In this document: positions 18,449 through 26,744 of the stretch, one piece after another
How positions within the stretch are numbered: position 1 is the stretch's first letter
Layout: each line of letters starts with the position of its first letter
Assembly: GCA_029239785.1 (NCBI GenBank)
Contig: JARBUG010000008.1
Location: 27,505-91,504 of the forward strand
Direction: 5' to 3'
Length of the DNA: 64,000 nt
From: Symbiobacteriaceae bacterium
Lineage (GTDB): Bacteria; Bacillota; Sulfobacillia; Symbiobacteriales; Symbiobacteriaceae
Program-made: the position numbers and the translations under genes
The notes under the pieces: generated by a model
Databases searched by the model: none
What the model was told of the DNA's origin: nothing
What the model saw: the letters and a program-made list of their open reading frames with translations, nothing else

Positions 18449-18617
18449 CGCACATCATTCCTCTGTCCGATCATTTCCGCCTGAAAGATTTCGTCACGCT
18501 CGCAATCCCCCCTTTCCGCCGGTGAAAGATTTCGGCGAGTCGGCGCCTGCGCAAACAGGACACAGCCCGCGCTCTGCCGAACCACTTCCCAACAGCCCCG
18601 CCAAAGGAGATCCGATC

Positions 18618-19091
18618 ATGTCACTGCAAGAGCAGATCGTGGCCGCCCTGGCCAACGCCCAGACCGGCGGACCGCTAGTCGAGCCGAAGACCGCCCGCAA
18701 CCTGCTGCTCGGCCTCACCCGCGCCCTCGGCGGCAGCGTCGAAGACGAAACCGACTACAGGGCCGGCCGGGCCTATCGCTTTTCCCACTCCGTCCGCACC
18801 GAAGAAGAGCGCAAGTGGCGCACCCTCTTCCATATCGACATCAGCGCTGTGGGCCCGTTCGTGACTCACACCGCGATTCTCCGCACGGTTGAGGAGCGCT
18901 GGTGGTCCCACAACATCCGCGCCAGCCGCAACGGCTTCCACCCGGAAGACGCTGAGGTCATCGCAAACCTCCGCACCTGGTACGCCGAAAACGACCTTAT
19001 TGAGGTCGACCCCATGGTGCAGGCGCTGCCGGCGCCCGAGGGCGCCTTCAAGGAAGGCACGACCCTGTTCCAGGCCCTGTTCCGGCCCTAA
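18618..19091 (+). CDS. Conserved-looking hypothetical protein, 157 residues
   Basis: I do not recognise the family. The ATG at 18618 has a strong AAAGGAGA ribosome site and codon use fits a real gene. The protein is soluble, with no signal peptide or membrane segment. It begins with a helical region (SLQEQIVAALANAQTGG) and a middle part rich in charged and aromatic residues (RTEEERKWRTLFHIDISAVG), and ends QALPAPEGAFKEGTTLFQAL. There are no cysteines or metal motifs. It is convergent with nfnB and shares a bidirectional terminator with it. In-frame sequence further upstream overlaps the mannosidase on the other strand and is not part of the gene. Confidence 0.7.
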   Translation: MSLQEQIVAALANAQTGGPLVEPKTARNLLLGLTRALGGSVEDETDYRAGRAYRFSHSVRTEEERKWRTLFHIDISAVGPFVTHTAILRTVEERWWSHNIRASRNGFHPEDAEVIANLRTWYAENDLIEVDPMVQALPAPEGAFKEGTTLFQALFRP

Positions 19092-19115
19092 ACTGCGAAC
19101 CGTACTCACATAAAT

Positions 19116-19146
19116 AGGGCGGCGGGAAATTAGCTCCCGCCGCCCT
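19116..19146. terminator. Bidirectional terminator between convergent genes
   Basis: A perfect 12-bp stem (AGGGCGGCGGGA / TCCCGCCGCCCT) with a 7-nt loop and a T-rich flank on each side lies between the 157-residue gene (+) and nfnB (-). Confidence 0.9.
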
Positions 19147-19153
19147 TTGTTTC

Positions 19154-20563
19154 TTATGCGTGAACCGCAGCCTGCTTCTCCAGGTACTCATGAATCGCCC
19201 GGGCCGCCTTCTGCCCGGCGCCCATGGCCAGAATCACCGTCGCGGCACCCGTTACCGCGTCGCCACCGGCAAACACCCCGGGCCTGGTCGTTGCCCCCGT
19301 CTCCGGGTCGGCCACCACGCAGCCCCACTTGTTCGACTGCAGCCCCGGCGTAGTCCGTAGCAAAATCGGGTTCGGCGTAGTGCCCAGCGCCATAATCACG
19401 GTATCCACAGGCATCACAAACTCCGAGCCCTTCACCGTCACTGGCTTGCGGCGGCCCGACTCGTCCGGCTCGCCCAGTTCCATCTTCACGCACTTCAGGC
19501 CGGTCACCCAGCCGTCCTCGTTAGCCAGAATCTCCACCGGGTTCGTCAGGAAGTTGAACTGCACGCCCTCTTCCTCGGCATGCTCAAACTCCTCACGCCG
19601 GGCCGTCATCTCATGCTCCGTCCGCCGGTAGACAATCATCGCCTGCTCGGCGCCCACCCGCAGGGCGGTCCGCACCGAGTCCATGGCCGTATTGCCGGCG
19701 CCTATGACGGCGACCCGCTTGCCGACCTTGAGCGGCGTGTCATACTCGGGGAACTTATAGGCCCGCAGCAGGTTAATCCGGGTCAGGAACTCGTTGGCGG
19801 AGTAAACGCCACTGTAGTTCTCCCCGGGAATGCCCATAAACTTCGGCAGGCCGGCGCCCGTCCCGATGAAGACCGCGCTGTACCCGTCCTTCTCCATCAA
19901 ATCATCAATCGTCACGGTCCGGCCCACCAGCACGTTGTAGCGGAACTCAACGCCCATCTCCTCCAGGCGCCGCACATCCGTCTCTACAATCTCCTTGGGC
20001 AACCGGAACTCGGGAATGCCATACATCAGCACGCCGCCCGCGGCGTGAAGCGCCTCAAACACGGTTACCTGATAGCCCAGGGCCGCCAGGTCGCCAGCGC
20101 AGGTCAGGCCGGCAGGGCCAGCGCCCACCACTGCTACCTTAACGCCCCGCGACGCCACCGGCTCAAGCTCCCCAAAGCCGTGCTGCCGCTCCCAGTCGGC
20201 CACAAACCGCTCCAGGCGGCCAATCGCAACGGGCTCAAACTTCACGCCCATCACACACTTGGACTCGCACTGCTCCTCCTGCGGGCAGACGCGGCCGCAA
20301 ATGGCGGGCAGGCGGTTCACTTCACGCAGCCGCTTGACCGACTCCGCAACCTTGCCCTCCGCCAGCAAAGCGACAAAGTCCTTCACCGGCGACTGCACAG
20401 GGCAGCCAATTTCGCAGGTCGGATTCTTGCACTTGAGGCACCGCTGCGCTTCTTCAATTGCCATCTCCAGCGTATAACCAAGCGCCACCTCATCAAAACG
20501 GTTCACCCGAACGGCGGCGTCCAGCAGCGGCATGGGGTGCCGATCTCGCTTCATTTTGGCCAT
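19154..20563 (-). CDS. nfnB: NfnB, large subunit of electron-bifurcating NADPH:ferredoxin transhydrogenase
   Basis: A 469-residue flavoprotein related to the glutamate synthase small subunit. The N-terminal domain has two 4Fe-4S cysteine sets (CLKCKNPTCEIGCP and CGRVCPQEEQCESKC). It is followed by an FAD Rossmann motif (VAVVGAGPAGLTCAGDLA) and an NADPH-binding Rossmann motif (VAVIGAGNTAMDSVRTALR). The length equals that of known NfnB (about 468). With the adjacent NfnA it should couple NADH and reduced ferredoxin to NADPH formation. A stand-alone GltD-like role is less likely because no glutamate synthase large subunit is nearby. The ATG at 20563 is preceded by AGGAGGAG. Confidence 0.9.
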   Translation of the reverse strand: MAKMKRDRHPMPLLDAAVRVNRFDEVALGYTLEMAIEEAQRCLKCKNPTCEIGCPVQSPVKDFVALLAEGKVAESVKRLREVNRLPAICGRVCPQEEQCESKCVMGVKFEPVAIGRLERFVADWERQHGFGELEPVASRGVKVAVVGAGPAGLTCAGDLAALGYQVTVFEALHAAGGVLMYGIPEFRLPKEIVETDVRRLEEMGVEFRYNVLVGRTVTIDDLMEKDGYSAVFIGTGAGLPKFMGIPGENYSGVYSANEFLTRINLLRAYKFPEYDTPLKVGKRVAVIGAGNTAMDSVRTALRVGAEQAMIVYRRTEHEMTARREEFEHAEEEGVQFNFLTNPVEILANEDGWVTGLKCVKMELGEPDESGRRKPVTVKGSEFVMPVDTVIMALGTTPNPILLRTTPGLQSNKWGCVVADPETGATTRPGVFAGGDAVTGAATVILAMGAGQKAARAIHEYLEKQAAVHA

Positions 20564-20578
20564 GACTGTCTGCTCCTC

Positions 20579-21454
20579 CTACCGTACTGCGGCCGTCTTC
20601 TTGCACTGGCACTCGTGCTCATGTTCATGCTGGTGCTCGAAATGCTCCAGCGCCGCCTTCTCCTCGGCCTTGTACATCTTCGTGCGCCGTGTGACCTCTT
20701 CGAAGTCCACCTTGTGGGCATCGAAGCAAGGCCCGTCCACGCAGGCGAAGCGGTTCTCGCCGCCGACCCGCACACGGCAGGCGCCGCACATGCCGGTACC
20801 ATCGAGCATAATGGGGTCCATGGAAGCGAGGGTATAAATGGCGTAGGGACGGGTCACCTCGGCCACCGCCCGCATCATGGGCATCGGGCCGACGGCGATG
20901 ACAAGGTCATAGCCCTCTTCAGCCTTGATCTTCTCCTGCAGCACGCCGGTTACAAAACCCTTGTAGCCATATGAGCCATCGTCGGTGCAGGCGAGAAAAC
21001 GGTCGACGTTGGCGGAAACCTCGTCGGCCAGAATCAGCAGGTCCTGGTTCCGGGCGCCCACAATCGCGTCCACCGTAATCCCGGGCCGGCCGTGCAGCGC
21101 CTTGGCGATGGTCAGAATCGCCCCCGTGCCGAAGCCGCCGCCCACCAGGGCGACACGGCCCTGCGCCGGCAACTCCACCGGTGATCCGAGTGGACCGGCA
21201 AAGTCATGAATGTAGTCACCCTCGCCGAGCTGGGCCAGCCACTTGGTGGTCTTGCCCACTTCCTGCACCACAATCGTTACGGTCCCCGCTTCCCGGTCGA
21301 AGTCCGTAATCGTAATGGGAATGCGCTCGCCCGTCGCGCCGACACGCAGAATGATGAACTGCCCGGGCTGCGCCGACCGGGCCACCAGCGGCGCATCAAC
21401 GACATAAAGCCGGGTTACCGGTGTCAGCTGACGCATCTTGAGAATGCGATACAT
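20579..21454 (-). CDS. nfnA: NfnA, small subunit of NADH-dependent ferredoxin:NADP+ oxidoreductase
   Basis: A 291-residue ferredoxin-NADP reductase-like subunit: a flavin-binding beta barrel (GQFIILRVGATGERIPITI), a nucleotide-binding domain (VALVGGGFGTGAILTIAKAL) and a C-terminal 2Fe-2S binding loop (GMCGACRVRVGGENRFACVDGP). It oxidises NADH for flavin-based bifurcation with NfnB, encoded 15 bp downstream. Oddly, it ends in a roughly 25-residue acidic and histidine-rich tail (HFEHQHEHEHECQCKK), which may bind metal. The ATG at 21454 follows a CGGAGGGA ribosome site. Confidence 0.9.
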   Translation of the reverse strand: MYRILKMRQLTPVTRLYVVDAPLVARSAQPGQFIILRVGATGERIPITITDFDREAGTVTIVVQEVGKTTKWLAQLGEGDYIHDFAGPLGSPVELPAQGRVALVGGGFGTGAILTIAKALHGRPGITVDAIVGARNQDLLILADEVSANVDRFLACTDDGSYGYKGFVTGVLQEKIKAEEGYDLVIAVGPMPMMRAVAEVTRPYAIYTLASMDPIMLDGTGMCGACRVRVGGENRFACVDGPCFDAHKVDFEEVTRRTKMYKAEEKAALEHFEHQHEHEHECQCKKTAAVR

Positions 21455-21594
21455 TCACTTATCCCTCCGCGACCGTCTATTACGATGCGAAATACGTGTA
21501 CAGGTTCGCCTGACCCGCCGGTTAGTTCCTGTGCTACAGATGAAATGAGTACGGATATGGACCATACGCGTCATCACTATCCTCGGTCCAATAA

Positions 21595-21617
21595 CCTATT
21601 TGTTATAATCAAATAGG
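21595..21617 (+). promoter_or_regulatory. Extended -10 promoter embedded in a palindrome
   Basis: CCTATTTG and CAAATAGG form a perfect 8-bp inverted repeat around TTATAAT. The sequence TGTTATAAT is an extended -10 element (TGN-TATAAT) with no good -35, about 30 bp upstream of the hydrolase start. A regulator bound to the palindrome would cover the -10 box. Confidence 0.6.
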
Positions 21618-21639
21618 TGAGAAAGAGAGGGGAAATCCG

Positions 21640-22401
21640 ATGGAATATCGTGTATGGGGCGCCCCGGGCCGGCCGCTCGTCCTCCTGCTGCACGCCCTGG
21701 GCTGCCACAGCGGCTGGTGGGCATGGACGGCACCGCTGCTGGCGGAGCGGTATCATGTGGTGGCGCCCGATTTCCGGGGACATGGGGACACTCCCCGGGC
21801 CGACGACTACAGTTTCAAGGCCTATGCGGCCGATGTGGAACGCCTCGTCCAAAAGTTGGGCGCCGGCCCCTGTGCACTGGTCGGCCACTCCATGGGCGGC
21901 TATGTCGCGCTTACAGTTGCCGCCCGCAAGTTCATCCAACCGACCGCCATCATTGTGGCTGATATGAAGACCAGCGCCCCCGAACAGGAGCTGGCCGACC
22001 TCAAAGCCGCTTCCCAGAAGCCCAGCCGTACATATGCGACCCTCGATGAGGCTGCCGCCCGCTACCGGCTCTCGCCTCCCGACCATGTCGTTCCGGCACA
22101 GCGGCTGGCAGCCGTCGCCCGGGAGTCCTACCGCCAACTCCCCGACGGCACCTGGGCCGAGAAGTTCGATCGTCGGGCCCTCGCCATCGACCCCCTGGCC
22201 CCCGGCGACCTGGCGGCCCGCCTCAACTGCCCTGCGCTCTTCCTGCGCGGTGAACACAGTGTGATCATGCCGGCCGAACCGGCCGCCGCCCTCGCCGCCG
22301 CCGCAAAAGCTCCGCTGGCCACCATGCCGGGCCTCCACCACCACCTCCCGCTCGAAGACCCCGAGGGGTTTGCGGCGCAGGTAACAGCCTTCCTGAAATA
22401 A
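21640..22401 (+). CDS. Alpha/beta-fold hydrolase
   Basis: A 253-residue serine hydrolase of the alpha/beta superfamily. The oxyanion region LLLHALGCHSGWW, the cap-adjacent PDFRGHGDTPRADDY and the nucleophile elbow GHSMGG are clear. An acidic residue in LFLRGEHSV and a histidine in GLHHHLPLEDP complete a probable triad. There is no signal peptide, so it acts in the cytoplasm. The substrate is unknown; the family includes esterases, haloperoxidase-like and dienelactone-type enzymes. The ATG at 21640 follows GAGAGGGG. It is transcribed alone from the palindromic promoter just upstream. Confidence 0.88.
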   Translation: MEYRVWGAPGRPLVLLLHALGCHSGWWAWTAPLLAERYHVVAPDFRGHGDTPRADDYSFKAYAADVERLVQKLGAGPCALVGHSMGGYVALTVAARKFIQPTAIIVADMKTSAPEQELADLKAASQKPSRTYATLDEAAARYRLSPPDHVVPAQRLAAVARESYRQLPDGTWAEKFDRRALAIDPLAPGDLAARLNCPALFLRGEHSVIMPAEPAAALAAAAKAPLATMPGLHHHLPLEDPEGFAAQVTAFLK

Positions 22402-22407
22402 CAAAGT

Positions 22408-22438
22408 GCCGGGCCCCTCCGACAACGGCGGGCCCGGC
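22408..22438 (+). terminator. Terminator after the hydrolase gene
   Basis: GCCGGGCCC pairs with GGGCCCGGC across a 13-nt loop, followed by TCTTTC. It lies between the hydrolase and the glycosylase gene. Confidence 0.8.
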
Positions 22439-22489
22439 TCTTTCATTGGCGTCCGAAAGTGGCATCCTACTCCCGGAGGCGATCGCCAC

Positions 22490-23380
22490 ATGCCCGAACT
22501 CCCCGAAATGGAGATCTACCGCAGCCACCTGGAGCGCAACTGCACAGGCCAGACCATCACGCAGATCGAAATTGGCCGGCCCAAGAGCATCAACGTGGGG
22601 GTCCGGGAATTCAAGCAGGCCGTGCAAAGCGCCACGCTCACCGGCTTCTCACGTGCCGGCAAAGCCCTGGTTTTTCACTTATCCACAGGCAACGTGCTGC
22701 TGAACCATCTCATGCTGGGCGGCGCCGTTTTTTACGGAACCAAGGACGAAGCGCCTCAGCGCACCTTTCAGGTCACCTTCTGGCTGGATCAAGGCCGGGC
22801 CTTGTGGTGGACAGGCCTCCGGCTGGGCTGGCTCCACCTGCTTACCCCGGCCGAACTGGCCTCCTACCGGGCCGATCTGGGCCTTGACCCACTCGATGAA
22901 CATTTCACCACCGCCTACCTGGCCTCCCTTCTCCAAGGCCGGCGCGGCAAGCTCAAGCCCCTCCTTGTTGACCAGCAGCTCTTCCCCGGCATCGGCAACT
23001 GCTACTCCGACGAAATCTGCTGGACGGCCCGTATCCACCCGCTCCGCATCGCCGGGTCGCTCAAAACGGACGAGTGCGAGCGGCTCTGGCAGGCCACCCA
23101 AAGCGTTCTGACCGACGCCACAGCCCGGGGCGGTTACACGGAAACCCCATTCCACAAGGGCGACCAGTTCACGGGCGGGTACCTTCCACACTTGAAGGTT
23201 TACGACCGGAACGGCGAGCCCTGCCCACGGTGCGGGACACCGATCGCCCTGGTTGAGGCGAGCAATCGCAAGGTCTTCTTCTGCCCTGCCTGCCAGCCGG
23301 AGGCTACTCCCGAGATCTCTATCGCGACCAGTGCACGAAAATCTGAGGCTGAACCGTTTCTATCTGCAGATGTGAAATGA
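22490..23380 (+). CDS. Formamidopyrimidine-DNA glycosylase family protein
   Basis: A 296-residue DNA repair enzyme of the Fpg/Nei family, which excises oxidised bases and nicks the strand. The N-terminus MPELPEME gives the catalytic Pro2 and Glu3. A conserved Lys lies in RAGKALVFHL, the helix-two-turn-helix contains FPGIGNCYSDEI, and the C-terminus has a complete zinc finger (CPRCGT ... CPACQ). The ATG at 22490 is fixed by the catalytic proline and has GGAGG upstream. Fpg (8-oxoguanine) and Nei (oxidised pyrimidine) specificity cannot be separated with confidence. The tail beyond the zinc finger is longer than usual. Confidence 0.92.
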   Translation: MPELPEMEIYRSHLERNCTGQTITQIEIGRPKSINVGVREFKQAVQSATLTGFSRAGKALVFHLSTGNVLLNHLMLGGAVFYGTKDEAPQRTFQVTFWLDQGRALWWTGLRLGWLHLLTPAELASYRADLGLDPLDEHFTTAYLASLLQGRRGKLKPLLVDQQLFPGIGNCYSDEICWTARIHPLRIAGSLKTDECERLWQATQSVLTDATARGGYTETPFHKGDQFTGGYLPHLKVYDRNGEPCPRCGTPIALVEASNRKVFFCPACQPEATPEISIATSARKSEAEPFLSADVK

Positions 23381-23425
23381 AAACATCACGTCCGGCAAAC
23401 GCTTAGGGTGAAGGAGAATCCCAAA

Positions 23426-25150
23426 ATGCTAAGTGACCACCGGTTTTTTCTGTGGGTTTATCTCCCGCTCTACGCGCTCCTGACCCTCATGGTTGTCCGC
23501 CAGTGGTACAACCATCCTGACAGGCCCCGCCGCGACACAGCGCTCCTCTTCTTCGTGCTCTTTATGAGCCAGGCGGTCCCCGCGGTGCTGCCGCAAAACC
23601 TGGGCGTCCTTACCCTGGGGCGCCTGCTTATTAACACCGGCTACTTTCTGGTGATCACTGTACTGGGCCACCTGCAGCCCGTTTCACTGCGCGTGCGCCG
23701 CGGCGCGCTGGCCACATTCTTCCTTCTCCATGCCGCCATACTCGGGAGCATCGCCCTGCCTGGTGCCAACCTCCTCTGGCTCGACCTGGCCATTGACCTC
23801 TTCGGGGCGCTGGTCATCGTCTACACCGGCGCCGCCGTGCTCCAGGGCGCCCGGGAAGCAGGCGGCATCCTCCGGCGCCGGCTCCTGCTCATCGCAGCGG
23901 CCACCTACCTCGTGGGCTTCCTCACACTGGTCAAGGTCTTCCTGCCCGTTCCTGCCTACCTGACTTCTCTGGGCATGCTGCCTTTCTTCCCCCTTGCCTA
24001 CCTGGGCTTCGCCACCCCCGCCTGGCTCGTGCGCATCTGGCAGCGGGCAGGGCTCTTTACGTTCCTGCACGATTCTGCCCATCTGCCCCGGCACACCCGC
24101 TCCACCGCCATGCTCGACCACCTGCTGCCGGCCGCCGCCCGCACGGTCGGGGCCATATCCACCGTGGCCGCCATGTACGAACCGGGCACCGACCGGCTCG
24201 TCCTGCGCCCCGGCTACCCGGGCCAGCCCGGCCAGCTCGACCCGGCAACCTTCCCGGTCGACTCCGAACCCCTCTACCTGACCACCAGCGCCGCCATGGG
24301 CCCCGATCTCGGCCCCATCGCCACAGCCATGGGCGCCGAGGCGGTTATGATCGTGCCCATCGCCACCGCCGAGTCGACCTTCGGCTTCCTCATCGCATTC
24401 CTCCGGCACGGAGCACTCTTCCCTGAAGATGACCTGACCCTGCTCAACCTCATGACCGAGCACGTCGTTTTACATCTCCAGCTCATGCACCACAACCAGA
24501 CGCTCGAGCAGCGAGTCCAGGAGCGCACCCGGGCGCTGCGCGAGGCCAAAGTAGAAATCCTCCGCCACCTGGCCCGGGCCGCCGAGTTCCGCGACGACGA
24601 CACCGGGGACCACCAGGAGCGGGTCGGCTGGCTCTCCGCCCGCCTGGCCCAACACCTCGGCCTTCCCCAGGACGAAGTGGAGCGAATTCGCCTCGGCGCC
24701 CCCCTCCACGATGTTGGCAAAATCGGCATTCCCGACACCATCCTCCTCAAGCCCGGCCGCCTCAGCGAGGCCGAGTTCAGCCAAATCAAGGCACACACCA
24801 CCATCGGCGCGGCCATCTTCGCCGACTGCCAGTACGGTGTCCTGATCGCCGCCCGTGAAATCGCCCTGACCCACCACGAAAAGTGGGATGGCACCGGCTA
24901 CCCTGCCGGCCTCGCCGGCGAGGAGATTCCCCTGCGGGGCCGCATCGTCGCCGTGGCTGACATCTTCGATGCACTTTCCCACGCCAGGAACTACAAGACC
25001 GCCTGGCCCATGACGGCGGCCCTCCAGGAAATCGAACGGCTCAGCGGCACGCACCTCGACCCCCGTATCGTGGCGGCCTTCCTCGAACTGGCCCGCTCCG
25101 GCGAAATCCCCCCGGTCCACACCCTCGACCAGGTTGCGGCTGCCGGGTAG
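23426..25150 (+). CDS. Membrane HD-GYP domain protein (probable cyclic-di-GMP phosphodiesterase)
   Basis: A protein of about 574 residues with three parts. Residues 1-220 contain about seven hydrophobic segments. A GAF-like sensory region follows (about 235-370: AARTVGAISTVAAMYEPGTD ... FGFLIAFL). After a short coiled coil (QTLEQRVQERTRALREAKVE) comes an HD-GYP domain with LHDVGKIGIPD and HHEKWDGTGYPAGLAGEEIP. The HD and GYP residues are intact, so hydrolysis of cyclic di-GMP is likely. The ATG at 23426 has AAGGAGAA upstream. The input signal is unknown. Confidence 0.9.
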   Translation: MLSDHRFFLWVYLPLYALLTLMVVRQWYNHPDRPRRDTALLFFVLFMSQAVPAVLPQNLGVLTLGRLLINTGYFLVITVLGHLQPVSLRVRRGALATFFLLHAAILGSIALPGANLLWLDLAIDLFGALVIVYTGAAVLQGAREAGGILRRRLLLIAAATYLVGFLTLVKVFLPVPAYLTSLGMLPFFPLAYLGFATPAWLVRIWQRAGLFTFLHDSAHLPRHTRSTAMLDHLLPAAARTVGAISTVAAMYEPGTDRLVLRPGYPGQPGQLDPATFPVDSEPLYLTTSAAMGPDLGPIATAMGAEAVMIVPIATAESTFGFLIAFLRHGALFPEDDLTLLNLMTEHVVLHLQLMHHNQTLEQRVQERTRALREAKVEILRHLARAAEFRDDDTGDHQERVGWLSARLAQHLGLPQDEVERIRLGAPLHDVGKIGIPDTILLKPGRLSEAEFSQIKAHTTIGAAIFADCQYGVLIAAREIALTHHEKWDGTGYPAGLAGEEIPLRGRIVAVADIFDALSHARNYKTAWPMTAALQEIERLSGTHLDPRIVAAFLELARSGEIPPVHTLDQVAAAG

Positions 25151-25218
25151 ACTCCCCTTTGACCACCTCCCCGCCGGCCAACACACCACCCCCGTGTGCG
25201 GCCGAAGGCTAACACATA

Positions 25219-25268
25219 ACCCCCCGGTCCACGCAACGGCCAAGCATGCCGTCCCGCGTCCGGGGGGT
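25219..25268 (+). terminator. Terminator-like inverted repeat after the HD-GYP gene
   Basis: ACCCCCCGG pairs with CCGGGGGGT across a 32-nt spacer, followed by CTTCTTT. It lies between the convergent HD-GYP and methionine aminopeptidase genes and may serve both. Confidence 0.6.
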
Positions 25269-25273
25269 CTTCT

Positions 25274-26020
25274 TTATAGCTGGGTCAATACGACCGGTCC
25301 TTCCGCGGTAATGGCGATTGAATGCTCGTACTGCACGCAAATCGATCCGTCCACCGTCCGGGCCGTCCACCCGTCATCGTCTCCCTTGGCCCGCCAGGTG
25401 CCCAGGGTAATCATCGGCTCGATCGCCAGCACCATGCCGTTGCGCAGCTGCGCCCCGGTCCCCGGCTTCCCATAGTGCGGCACCGCCGGCGACTCCCAAA
25501 GGTCCTGGCCAACGCCGTGCCCCGTAAACTGCCGCACCACACCGTACCCCTGCCCCTCGGCCAGGGTCTGAATCACATGCCCTATGTCGCCCACCCGGTT
25601 GCCCTCCACCGCCTGCGCAATGCCGGCGTTCAGGCACGCCAGGGTCGTCTCCATGAGCGCGCGAACCTCAGGTGATACCTCGCCGACCGTATATGTCCAG
25701 GCAGAGTCGCCATGGTAGCCCTTGTAGTAAGCTCCAATATCGATCGTAATCACGTCCCCGGACTTCAGCTTCAACTGCCCAGGAATGCCGTGACAAATCA
25801 CATCATTTACCGCCACGCAAATGGAGCCGGGGAATCCGTGGTACCCTTTAAACGACGGGATGGCGCCCTTTTCGCGAATCCACCCCTCGACCAACGTGTC
25901 CAACTCCAGGGTCGTAATTCCCGGCTGAACATGTTTTCCCAACGCCGCGTGGCACTCAGCCACAATCCGCCCCGCCTCGCGCATAATCGCGATCTCACGG
26001 GGTGACTTTAGTTTGATCAC
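25274..26020 (-). CDS. map: Methionine aminopeptidase, type I
   Basis: A 248-residue metallopeptidase that removes the initiator methionine from nascent proteins. The five metal ligands are visible: two Asp in VITIDIGAYYKGYHGDSAW, His in FTGHGVGQDLWE, Glu in LAIEPMITLG and Glu in VQYEHSIAIT. The length equals bacterial type I enzymes without an N-terminal extension. A GTG start at 26020 (VIKLKSPREIAIMREAG) follows AAGGGGG; a longer in-frame reading overlaps the upstream gene and is rejected. The start overlaps the CGNR gene by 26 bp, suggesting coupling. Confidence 0.93.
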   Translation of the reverse strand: MIKLKSPREIAIMREAGRIVAECHAALGKHVQPGITTLELDTLVEGWIREKGAIPSFKGYHGFPGSICVAVNDVICHGIPGQLKLKSGDVITIDIGAYYKGYHGDSAWTYTVGEVSPEVRALMETTLACLNAGIAQAVEGNRVGDIGHVIQTLAEGQGYGVVRQFTGHGVGQDLWESPAVPHYGKPGTGAQLRNGMVLAIEPMITLGTWRAKGDDDGWTARTVDGSICVQYEHSIAITAEGPVVLTQL

Positions 26021-26540
26021 CAGCCCGGCCCCCTTCCGCTTTCCGCAATTTGTAGTTATGACGGTTCCGGCAGCGCGTCGAGCAGAACTTATTGACCGGC
26101 GCCCGGCTGTAAGGCTCAAACCAGTTTCCGCACTCGGCGCAGGTGCATAACTCCAGCGGCCCGTCCTCCAGCGCCTCCAACAGGCTGACGAGCGCTTCAA
26201 AGTAAATCCGCCGCCCCTGCGCACCGTCCTGCTCGCCAATCACCGCGCGCACCCTGTGCCTGCGCAGTAAATTTGCACTCCCCGCCGTGTACAGCGGATC
26301 CTCTTCGCCTGGTACGATTTTCAGCTTCACCATGCTGCACCGGTCGAAAATCAGGTTCAGCACCTGAATTTCGGCCGGCGTGCATGCGGTCCCGTCCCGT
26401 ACATGCTCGACCAAACGCGTCAGCAGCCGGTACATCTCGCCGGTGAGCGCATCGGCAGCCTCAATCCGCTGCTTATGTACAAAGGCCGGCTCATTGAGCA
26501 CGCCCAAAAAGAAGCGGTCCCGCGCCAGTCGCGGACACAT
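25995..26540 (-). CDS. CGNR zinc-finger domain protein
   Basis: A 181-residue soluble protein. The C-terminal 45 residues form a CGNR-type treble-clef zinc finger (CAECGNWFEPYSRAPVNKFC, then STRCRNRHNYKLRK), a motif tied to nucleic-acid binding. The N-terminal 125 residues are mostly helical and do not match the usual ABATE stress domain clearly. It overlaps map by 26 bp and probably shares its transcript. A regulatory role is likely, but the target is unknown. Confidence 0.72.
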   Translation of the reverse strand: MCPRLARDRFFLGVLNEPAFVHKQRIEAADALTGEMYRLLTRLVEHVRDGTACTPAEIQVLNLIFDRCSMVKLKIVPGEEDPLYTAGSANLLRRHRVRAVIGEQDGAQGRRIYFEALVSLLEALEDGPLELCTCAECGNWFEPYSRAPVNKFCSTRCRNRHNYKLRKAEGGRAGDQTKVTP

Positions 26541-26744
26541 TACAACCCCTCCAAGGTGTCACGGTTTCATCGCCGTAATCGGATTACTACACTTTATCCG
26601 ATGATACGACGATTGACCGTCCACGTCAACCAAAACGACCACAATCAAGCCTTGTTTCTGTACCCTGACGTTAACCACACCTTAACAAAGAGTGTTTACG
26701 ATGAAGATAGAGAGGCCCAACCTGTCGCTGAGGAGGAAACCAAC

